Of a stretch of 64,000 nucleotides of DNA, positions 54,826 through 64,000 are shown in pieces. A program made the position numbers and the translations under genes. The notes beneath the pieces are model-generated. The model searched no databases and was not told the DNA's origin. It saw only the letters and a list, made by a program, of their open reading frames with translations. Source of the stretch: Chondrosia reniformis (lineage: Eukaryota; Porifera; Demospongiae; Chondrillida; Chondrillidae); assembly GCA_947172415.1 (NCBI GenBank), contig OX359199.1:3808001-3872000 (forward strand), written 5' to 3'. The first letter of the stretch is position 1. Each line of letters begins with the position of its first letter.

Positions 54826-54834
54826 AGACCGCTC

Positions 54835-55836
54835 TATCCACTTGGAAACGTGGCCTACCGGAAGATACACCCCTGCCCCCTTGCAGTTTACGTGGCCGTC
54901 AGAAGTCATGGGACCAACCCAGAGTTGAACAGCTTTACCTATCCCTCCTGTCCAACTGTGACAATGACATATCTAGGGCCCATCTTCTTGCAGCTGCCTC
55001 AAAGCATTCTGGAGCTTGGCTTAATGCCCCTCCAGTCTCCTCCCTTGGTCTGCAAATGTCCAACGAAACTATTCGCATAGCTGTGGGCCTACTGGTGGGA
55101 GCTACCATCTGTCATCCTCACAACTGCGAGTTTTGTGGCAGGGAGGTCGACCAGCTTGGCCATCACGGTTTATCATGCAGATACAGTCAGGGCCGCCTTG
55201 CTTGACACAATGCGTTGAACAGCATCATCCATCGCTCCTTGGGTGCAGCAGATTCCTTCCCGCCTGGAGCCATCTGGTCTCCACCACTCAGATGGCAAAT
55301 GCCCCGATGGTGTCACTATGACCCCATGGTCAGAAGGCAAGTTCCTTGTCTGGGACGCCACTTGTGTAGACACCTTTTGCGAGTCCTACAAGCACAAGTG
55401 TGCCTCAGAGTGTGGAGCAGCTGCAGCACATGCTGAAGGAGAAAAGGCCGGCAAGTACTCCAGCTTTGACCGTGCCTACTCCTTCCAGCCCATTGCAATT
55501 GAGACCTCAGGCTCAGTTGGCCCCAGCACCATGTCTTTCCTGAGGGTTTTTGGCCATCGTTTGAAGACGACCACAGGAGAGCCTCAGTTTCTTGCATTTC
55601 TATTGCAAAGGCTCTCTGTAGCCATCCAGACTGGGAATGCCATCTCAGTGTCAATTGGGCTCCCTTGGGCCCACCTCTTGACTTGTTTTATAAGTAAATG
55701 TGTTATTAGATCACTTTTCATGGATAATTATTTAATCTTTGTGTTTCCTGTATTATTTCATCTAGTATTTTATTGTATATGGACACTTAGGCCTTTTCTT
55801 TTCTTAATCCTGTTACCTCATTCATGCTCTAATTAC

Positions 55837-55877
<41 letters not shown>

Positions 55878-55880
55878 TAT
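54835..55880 (+). mobile_element. 3' fragment of a non-LTR retrotransposon, inactive
   Basis: The frames read GAWLNAPPVSSLGLQMSNET, then a zinc-binding segment CEFCGREVDQLGHHGLSC, a TGA after GRLA, and after a frame change CPDGVTMTPWSEGKFLVWDA and TCVDTF. It continues SFDRAYSFQPIAIETSGSVG and TGEPQFLAFLLQRLSVAIQT. This is the conserved C-terminal tail, after the reverse transcriptase, of a widespread class of animal LINE-like elements. A (TAA)n tract at 55842-55880 is a typical 3' tail. The 5' truncation and shifts rule out activity. Confidence 0.8.
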
Positions 55881-56521
55881 CTCTATTGAATTTTCGAATT
55901 CACCATAATATTTGCACACACTAACCCATATAGCTATAGGGTAGTACCTCAGCATTATATAATTATAATATGTACCCTACATAGACACTCAGACGTATAT
56001 ACCTATATAGATCTGTAATAGCTATTTGACTAACGAACGCAAAGTACCTATATATACGTAAATAGTTAATAGTTCTGCTTTGGCCATGCAGGAGCTTTAT
56101 AACACAATATATGCAACTGCAGATTCACATGTTTCCACGACCATGCACAGTTATACATAATTCATTGAGAAAAGATGCATTTACTTGTGGCGTATACAAG
56201 CTTATATAATTAAGGCCTTTTAATATAACCTACCAGCAAAATTCCGGGTCTTTCACAGGTGCTCGATCTAGCTACGTATACGTATATACACACTCAGGTC
56301 ACATACAAGTCATAAATTCATATTACGCATGCGCATGCATGGAGCATTTTGATTAGTCCAATTGCATATGCCATAATTTATGGCATATGTAATTGGAACA
56401 ATCAAAATGGTCATATTTTCAAGGATGCCTATATATTATATAAGCATCCTTGAAAATATGACCACATAAATATCGTGAAATAATTAATGCTGATCATTTC
56501 ATGCAAACAAGTTAGCTAGTT
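55881..56521. other. Intergenic with two adjacent hairpins
   Basis: AT-rich sequence. At 56343-56462 two stem-loops follow one another (separate entry). No gene. Confidence 0.45.
56343..56462. repeat. Two adjacent long stem-loops
   Basis: The first has arms CATTTTGATT(AGT)CCAATTGCATATGCCATAA and the inverted TTATGGCATATGTAATTGGA...AATCAAAATG. Directly after it, GTCATATTTTCAAGGATGC faces GCATCCTTGAAAATATGAC over a 15-base AT loop. Confidence 0.9.
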
Positions 56522-59500
56522 TTACAAAAATACAAATGTTAGCATGATATCAAATAAAAAAACTGATGACCAACATATAAGCAGCACTTGAAGATAGGGA
56601 AGCAATTTTTTCTTTTCTCCAAAAGATGAAGGGCTTTCATCAGCATCAGTACATTCTGGTATTTGTGTCTGTAGAGTAGAAAATTAGTAGTATAAAAATA
56701 AAAGTTGGTAACAAAAATCTACATAATTTACATGAATGAAGAGAAATTCTACTATGTCATTTGTCCATCTTTATTCCACTAATTACAAATTTAGTATTAT
56801 ATATGCATGTGTCTTTTAGGAAAACATATGGATTTGACCAGTTCTGCTTGACTGAATGTTGGTTTAAATTCATATATATACTGATTCAGAAGTATCAGAG
56901 CCTTACATCACCCTCAGAAAGTAAAACTCCAGGCTTTAGAAAGACATTAAAAATAAATTAGCCCATTTTCTTGCATAAGGTATTTAGCAATTTCAGTTTA
57001 ATTTTGGGAGCACACAATTGCAACTTAGCAATAATTGCCTTCTCGCACAGGGGCAAATAAACATATTATGTACTACATATATACATACTTGGAACTCAAC
57101 GATTGTGTAGTCACAGTTACTGCTATTCACAGGGAAGCTTAAGTTCAAATCTGCTTGATATGCATCCAATTGCCACTAAATAGAAAGCTAAACAATTAAT
57201 GCTCGACTGAATGTCAATTTAAATTCATATAGTGAATTATCACAAACTTACACTAATTTCTATCACCTTCTGAAAGTCTACTGATTTAATAGTGATTATT
57301 ATACATATGTATATAATATTTTTAATACACTTTCCAAACAATGTGCATATAAAAATATTATGTTGATCCTGAATGAAACATTGTACATATGTACCTATGG
57401 TGTCCATGCAAAATATTAAATCACTGATATTGACATAAACAATATATTATAAACAATATATTACAAACAAACAAAAATGTAGCAAACAACGTATGTACGC
57501 ACATTGCATTGTATACGACCTTACGCAATGGATCATTGGAATGTTCCAAATCTTCACTCCTTGAAAAGATCTAATATATATACATGTATATGCAAATTCT
57601 ATAAGAGCTTCTAGAATACATATACATGTACATGTACAAAATAGCTCCTAATGAGTAATCAAAAAATGTTACAAGGTGCTCTTGGTAATTATACATCATT
57701 GCTACAGCATTCAAGTAGCCTGGGATCGAAATGGCAAAAAGAAGTTCGTGAAATTTGCTTTGAGGCCTAGGATTAAATAAATCGCTGGTAGCTAAGAAAA
57801 CAAATGTGCTAGATTTACTACACTTCTTGATTAATGCTGTATATTCTATTAATCAGGAATCACATCATATCGTACATGATAGATAATTCCCCCATTATCC
57901 AGCATGGTAATTAGGTATACGTATCTTTATATATATAACTTGTACTGTATATATATATATATATGTATAAGACAAGGGTAGCAACTGGAAGTACGTATGT
58001 ATATAAGAATAAAACAATACAGGCAGCACCACAGCTATATACTAGAAAAACAGAATAAAGAAAGTAACCAGTACTCCTCACAAATCTATAGGTCTATAAC
58101 TGATATGAGCTAATTTGTCAGCTACAAAATAAAAGGGAGTAAATATCAAATTTTCTAAGTTATATTAGGTGGTGGCATGTTACATGTCACATAATAATCC
58201 CACACATACGTACATGGTACTCACTTTTATACCAATAAATTTCTTTTCATTACACTGAGAACATCCTCTTTCATTGCACAATTCACAGACTTGATGTTCA
58301 CACTTGCATACTACTACTACAGGTCTGTCCTGTATGTAACAGTCCTGACACAAGTGGACTTGCACTTCATACAAAAATGCTTCTCTTTCGCTTGCTATAT
58401 ACAGCACAAATGTATTTAAATATGCCATAAAACGTTATGTTAAAGTACTGATTTACTGCTATATACCTACCTTAAATTTCAGAGTCACTGGATCACCAAG
58501 CATTTCACTACATATTGGACATTTCTTATGATCATTGGAGCAAGTTGAACAGAAGGGATGGCCACAAGTAAATATGACTTCTCTCAAATTCCTATTACAC
58601 TCCTGACAGTACAGGTCATTTGATGGGCATCCATTAGATTCTGTACAACAGCTACAGGTCTATAAAAATGTCTTGTAAATGCATACATAGCCATGCTTGA
58701 CATTATAGAGTACTATGAATGGTAATGTGTTATATTCAGCAAATATTTAGTTAGCTTGTAAACATCATATATACTGTACATTACCTTCCACCTCACTCCA
58801 ATTCAAACTAGACAATTTGTATAGCATGTCACAATAATAAACAATCGATTACTATTTGACAAAAAAGGAATTAGCCAGGCTGCAGATAAATACATTCACA
58901 TATTACAAGTTAATCCCATTGCATACATTTGGATTGTGGAAAAAGAATAAAATTATTGTAGCAGCTTTTGATTATACCTCAGTATATATGGTTTCAAACT
59001 TTTCATTAGGAACGTTTCTAGCTATAGGGGAGAGATTCCTATGAAAGTTTAGTTCTGCATAAGTTGTTCTGGCCTCTTGCTGATTTATCTTTGACATTTT
59101 TTGGGAGTTCTAAAGAGTGACCAAGTTATTAAATACTTAATGACTATATTTTAAATGCATTATGAACTTACTGTTTTAACTTTTTTCTGCTACAATAACA
59201 ACAGATTGAAAGAACAATCACATACAATATTGCAACTCCTACAAATATTCCCAACACACTCCCTAATGGCTTGGATAAATCACCTGGTAGTGCTTGACTA
59301 GGAGCTTCTGAAAGTGCAGAATATCATATAAGATGTTAATAACATTTTATATATATATATAGCTTACCAAAAGTTGGGTCTTAACATACGTACGGATATA
59401 TGTAAACCAGGCTTACCATTTTCTTCTTTTGTATTTGAGGATAAAGTAGTTACATTCATTACTGCTGGTTCACTTCTAATTGATCTGTTTTTTTGCAAAG

Positions 59501-59731
59501 GCAGTGATGGAAATTATATATTGTGTTTCTGGTGGCAATCCCTCAAACTTGTAGTTCGTGTTTTCTGTATAGTAAGTCTTAGACGTCCTATTATTTATAA
59601 TGTTACATTCATACTCAATTTAATTCTATTAAAACAGTCTTTATTTATCAAATTGGCCCCTGATGTCCAATTACAAACTATGAAATCAATGGAGACGTCA
59701 TCTTCAAGGATAAAAGGTGAACTGAGCACTT
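56522..59731 (-). CDS. Candidate receptor: FN3 - transmembrane - ITIM-like tail - RING - RING-like, with frame damage
   Basis: Exons read 5' to 3' on the minus strand. 59731-59417 is an FN3-like domain (EVLSSPFILEDD ... YKFEGLPPETQYIISITAFA). 59307-59172 has a membrane span (LGSVLGIFVGVAILYVIVLS) then CCYCSRKK. 59109-58978 is a tail with TTYAEL, which fits an ITIM. 58659-58467 is a C3HC4 RING (CQECNRNLREVIFTCGHPFC). 58394-58225 is a second Cys-rich RING-like unit (CQDC...CKCEHQVCELCNERGC). Last exons 57175-57089 and 56668-56522 end in a hydrophobic segment and TAA; pieces at 57791 and 57559 may lie between. Single-base shifts occur at an A7 run in the FN3 exon, earlier in the same exon (after MNVT) and at an A6 run in the ITIM exon. 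These may be mutations or assembly errors. RING and membrane exons join in compatible phases but could belong to two genes. Confidence 0.55.
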
Positions 59732-59784
59732 CTGGTGCAAAGAGAAATAGGAAAGCCTAATATCAGTAACAATTAATACAAAAT

Positions 59785-60460
59785 ACTATATATATATATA
59801 TATATATTTACTTGCAATTGTCCATGTGTAGGAATAAGTAGTGTTATATATTATGCATGTTTAAATACAATCAACTCCCAAAATAATCACAATCAGGTAT
59901 ATTAAACGCTACAAGACTTTAGCCACACTGAAATTAATGATCCTGGGGCCTTTATGTCCCTGTGTGCAAGTTACCAAATCGTCTCTAACCCTGTTGTTTA
60001 TGTGAATGCATGAAAGCAACCAATGGTACTCCTAGCTCACGCTCAAGGCAAGTCAAAAATGTGGTGATTATTATCTGAGACCCCCTGCATGAGACTGGAA
60101 TTTTGCTGCATGATAATGGCATGCAGATGATCATCTTCAGTCTATACTAAGGTGTGAAAAGGTAATTGGAAGGCCATGTGTTTTAACCTTATATGATCTG
60201 TAGAGACTACTACTCTGTATGCAGCAGTTGAGAATTTCAGTGTGGCTAAAGTCTTGTAGCGTTTAATATTCCTGACTGTGATTATTTTGGGAGTCATTTG
60301 CATCCGTATTATATTATATACCTCAGTGTGATTATCTTGGGAGTCACTTGCATCCGTGTATAAATTTGTAACTTGCACTGTGTAGTACTCGATTGTATTT
60401 AAACATGTATAATATATAACACTCCTTATTCCTACACATGGACAATTGCAAGTATATACA
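59785..60460. mobile_element. Dispersed repeat, copy 2 (foldback)
   Basis: Same blocks as 50885-51425. The ends are inverted copies of each other: CTTGCAATTGTCCATGTGTA at the left and TACACATGGACAATTGCAAG at the right. It sits directly upstream of the FN3 exon and may have separated that gene from its 5' exons. Confidence 0.75.
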
Positions 60461-60699
60461 AGGTTATGAACAGGAAGCCATACGTTAACATAATTTCTGA
60501 AAACAATATAGGGGCGCCTCTGGTGCCCCCAAAAAAATTAATAAGAGAGAATGAACACATCATTATTTTGAAATTTACAGAAAATCAAGTGATGTGTTAT
60601 AAAAAAAAAGTATCAGCAAGATCACAGTGTCTCAAATATAATGAAATATCTATATGAATGAGTCCTGGCATGCTACCATAGAAATGTACACTATAATTA

Positions 60700-60925
60700 A
60701 ATTAGAAGGGGTAATCCATGGGGTGGATTTTCTAGAAAAAAGTATGGTTTGTGAGGTGGAAATAGATATCTTGCTAGCATCTTGAAGAATTCTTCTAGTA
60801 ACCACTCTTTGTGGATTATTGCAGGTGTCTTTAATAAATCGATCCAGTGCATTTTGAATGTTAATACTCCAGTGTCCTAATGAGCCGATTTCTAGTGTAT
60901 CGAACATTACAGTATATGCTTTCAT
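60700..60925 (-). pseudogene. C-terminal fragment of a non-LTR reverse transcriptase (candidate)
   Basis: The frame reads MFDTLEIGSLGHWSINIQNA and DASKISISTSQTILFSRKST. The EIGSLGHW motif followed by an A.KISIS(S)..I..AR-like segment resembles the end of LINE-type ORF2 proteins found in sponges. It is a short remnant beside the (AAT)n tract. Confidence 0.45.
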
Positions 60926-60936
60926 CTTTAGATTTG

Positions 60937-60938
60937 CC

Positions 60939-60974
<36 letters not shown>
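60937..60974. repeat. (AAT)n microsatellite
   Basis: About twelve AAT units. It is possibly the tail of a LINE insertion near the KNL1 promoter. Confidence 0.9.
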
Positions 60975-60976
<2 letters not shown>

Positions 60977-61135
60977 TACATATGTTAGGAGCTAATTGGG
61001 ATTTAAAACTTATACGGGTGGTGTTGTGCAGCAGCGGAACCACAGGACCTAACCTTAGTCGCCTAAAGTGGAACCACCCTTAATTAATGGTTGCTATGAC
61101 AACATTTTGAAGGGCGCGAAAGAGCTTATGTGAAA

Positions 61136-64000
61136 ATGGAGGAAAGCAATACGTAAGTACAGTAGTAAGTTCGCAGAGATACTCGGATAAAGGAACCGGC
61201 TACTTGTTAATAACTTGTAAATTTAATCTGACTGTTGTTGTATCTTTGCTTATGAACAGGCTGGCCGCGGATGGAATCACGAAAGACTCGAAAGGGTCTC
61301 CTGGGAAAAGGCGACGATCATCTGTACGTCTTTTTTTAGATTCCTGATATTTCATATCTTACTGGTTACATTATATTTTGGAACATTTAGTTCGTGTCAT
61401 GAAAGTCGCGAGTAGACCACCATCTACTGTATTATATGATTATCCAAAAAGTGTACAACTTTTGTGTTTTCTGTTTCTGTGTAGATTCTAAAAAATGCTC
61501 TGCAAACTCAAAATGAACAGGTAAATTTCATTTGTTAATTACTTTAATAACTATAGTCATTTATCTACATGTGTGCATACTTCTTCTTACAGCCAAGTCA
61601 GCATGCCACTCAATTCAAGTCAGTCTAATAGTACTTGTTGACACTTATATATAGGCCTATATGTGTGTATATTATCTTATAAAACTTATCATTTATTTAT
61701 AGCAAAAGGCGTGTTAGCTTTTCTGGTGTTATTGGAGTTAGGTATGTTAGTGTATAGAGTATATATACGTAGTTCAAAATTCAAACACCTAATTATTCAA
61801 GTCAATCTTTGTGTTTATTTCAAACAGTTCAATGTATTATTTGCATTCTTTGTTCCTTTAATTAATAGGGAAATTCATTCAGGTCAACATTCCAACAAAC
61901 TGAATAAAATTCCAGAAGCAGTAAGTCATATCATACACATTTACATACACGTGGTAATCTACTTTTATATAGTTAGTACGTATGTATATCTAATTTAATT
62001 TCATAACAAATGCAAATATGTTAGTATATAGTATTATAGACTTTGAGCCTTTTGACCTTTGAAATAGAAATTTTAGGTTGTCAGCCATTGCATGCGCAAG
62101 TAACAATGCCACTACTTGGCAAACTCTTTGATCTTGACATTTGCATTAGAACACTAATGCTTTATATAGAACAAGTGTTTCTTTAAAATTTTGGAATACA
62201 AGCTTTAACACTTTCTGTACATGTGACAAGGCCCGCCAGACTCTATGGCATTTATGTCCAACCAATTATTGTCTCCCAGTCCTAGAAGATGAAGTAATTT
62301 GAGTTAACAACTATGGGGCTGCCACCTCCATACACAAATTACATACTTGGCCCCTTTCTTGGAATTAACTACTATATAGACCTAGTCTTTACAATCCAGA
62401 AACCATACTCTCAAAATTGTAAAGAACACTAGAAGAAAGCTTAGTTAATTTACTTTTGCTTCCCAAATGCCACCATTTGCAAATTAAATGTAGTAAAGCA
62501 AAATAGTGGTTGCTGTGGCAACCTATAAAACTTCAAGGGACAATAGACAGACAACTGACCCACCCATTATAGGGTCCACCAGTTTGATATGCTTTGATGG
62601 TAACTTAGATAACTAGTTTTAACTTAATTAAGTGTCACAAATGAAACACTTGTGGTTTCATCATTGAAGGCTACACTCTAAGTGAGCCACTAATTTCCAT
62701 TCTAAATTAAAGCCATTTATTATACATAACAGTGATTACATACGTATTATAGTGATGTACGTATATTCAAGCATCTATTTCCAGCAAAGTTTTATCCTCA
62801 TTTAAGTAGTGGTGTTTACATTCTAAGGGAGGCTGACTGCTCGTACATACGCATATAACAAGGGTTCATAAGTTAAGAAGAACCTGTGGAGTTACTGACA
62901 TGGCATGGTGAAAAAATGATCAAAACTTTAGTGTATTATACGTATGTACATTATGTGGTGTGATAGAATGTATCAGACATCGAACTACATACGTATATAG
63001 GCCCTATTATTACGTATGTTCAAAGAACTATTTACTATATTAATTTCAGGAAGTAATACCTGCAGTATGGTCAGACTATTGTAGCACAACGTCCACACAA
63101 AATGAGAAGCTAGTGGCAACAGACTCTATAGAGAGTTTGGATGAAGGATCCTTCCATGCTTGTGAGGATGAGGATGTGCCAATATCACGACATCTGGATT
63201 CTACCTCTCTTCAGGAGTTTGGTGGTAGCAGCCAAGAAATTAATGATTCAGAGGAGATGGAACTAACTGGAGTTCCAGATTTCAGACCAGCATGTGCTGA
63301 CCAACAGAAAGCTTCATTTGTTCAGGAAGATGCCCTAAGCCTCAGTTTGCTAATGGAAGAAAAAGAAACCCTACATTTGAAAGGATTCAGAAATGAAAAT
63401 CAACCTGAGGAAGTACAGCTTGGGAAGGAATGTACATCAATACAGGAAGCCACTGGAATCAATCCTGTTTCTCAGACTAATATTGAACTTGGGGTGCCCT
63501 CCAGCAGATCAGTATTTGATAAAGGAGAAGAAAATGTTTCAAGGGATACCAGTGCCACTTTTATGATTTCTGCCATTAAACCTACTCTTTCATTTTTTGC
63601 TTCACCTGAAGCAAGTTATGTTTCTGAATCTAGCCAGCTTGCAGCTCCTCCCAGCATAAAGCCCAACAAAATTACAATCCCTATGGACACTAGAGATGAG
63701 GCAGCCCTAGAAGATCCTACAAAATGCTTAGAAAAGGATTCATCCAGTATTTGTTCTCCTGTCAAGCAGCCATTACCTCAAACAGTAGCAAAGCTACCTA
63801 GGCTTGACTTGAGAAGAATTAAAGGTGTTAAGACTACCAAGTCGAAAGCAAGAAAGACCTATGTGGTTGGTAAAAGTCTTAAGAAAGGCACCACGGCTTA
63901 TATGACACAGCAGACTGAGGTAAATGCATCTACCATTGCACAGCAATCTAAAGCCAATGTATTCTCCATTACACAGCAACCTGGGGCCAGTACATCCTCC
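61136..64000 (+). CDS. KNL1: KNL1-type outer kinetochore scaffold, N-terminal part (runs off window)
   Basis: Exons 61136-61152, 61260-61323, 61485-61520, 61593-61618, 61703-61741, 61869-61920 and 63050->64000 join in phase. They give 395 residues to the window edge. Residues 27-30 are SILK after a basic GKRRRS run, and residues 51-54 are RVSF in NKRRVSFSG. These are the two PP1-docking motifs of KNL1, in the same order and nearly the same spacing as in vertebrates. A MELT sequence (EEMELTGV) lies at 148-151; MELT repeats, when phosphorylated by Mps1, recruit Bub3-Bub1. The rest is acidic, Ser/Thr-rich and apparently disordered, ending in Gln-rich near-repeats (TQQTEVNAS, AQQSKANVFS, TQQPGASTSS). 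The start ATG precedes a GTAAGT donor after five codons. The C-terminal RWD region would lie outside, so the family call rests on the motifs. Confidence 0.75.

Noticed and set aside
54817-55842. Several overlapping plus- and minus-strand frames
   Set aside because: They are frames of one broken LINE C-terminal region, not separate genes.
60861-61083. Frames with poly-Leu and poly-Asn runs
   Set aside because: They are translations of the (AAT)n microsatellite.

Overview
The window is nuclear DNA of an early-branching animal. It is AT-rich, its genes are split by mostly short GT-AG introns, there are no operons, and mobile elements are plentiful. Exon-by-exon translation gives clear animal genes (RBM45, the AF10/AF17 family, the proteasome subunit Rpn6, kinesin-7, a GLUT transporter, KNL1) that are diverged from bilaterian versions. 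A demosponge is my best guess. That is an inference from gene structure, the death-fold, FN3 and LU-type domains, and the many TACGTA motifs; no marker gene proves it. The standard genetic code fits the intact genes.

Left part (1-28.5 kb), the conserved gene block: an unresolved minus-strand gene starts near 4985. RBM45 (5777-12017, minus) and the AF10/MLLT10-MLLT6 homologue (12313-19236, minus) lie in tandem. The AF10 homologue shares a 168-bp head-to-head promoter with a two-domain LU/activin-receptor-like protein that has a GPI-type tail (19405-20521, plus). PSMD11/Rpn6 (21889-28447, minus, 14 exons) follows and gives 422 residues, which I recall as the length of the human protein.

Middle part (28.5-50.4 kb), a transposon graveyard: it holds several copies of one foldback MITE family, a TTAA-flanked piggyBac-like MITE, and a complete Tigger/pogo element (34575-36746). 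The Tigger element sits inside a MITE and carries a divergent HIRAN-domain ORF beside a deleted transposase. There is also a kinesin-7/CENP-E-like gene with three in-frame stops (38052-41326), a partial tandem duplication after it, and a second pogo-type transposase relic with a PHD-finger tail (46477-48460).

Right part (50.4-64 kb): a death-fold-like exon, a broken GLUT/SLC2A gene ending next to a non-LTR retrotransposon 3' fragment, a minus-strand gene with FN3, transmembrane, ITIM-like and RING segments that is damaged by single-base shifts, and the 5' part of a KNL1-type kinetochore scaffold running off the right edge with SILK, RVSF and MELT motifs in the expected order.

The most unusual signals are three hammerhead-ribozyme-like motifs (32271-32314 minus, 32674-32717 plus, 54593-54632 minus) with the palindromic ACGT stem III typical of Penelope-like elements, the HIRAN-carrying Tigger element, and the FN3-TM-ITIM-RING gene. 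Exon boundaries were derived by eye from splice signals, phase and recalled homology. No database search was run.
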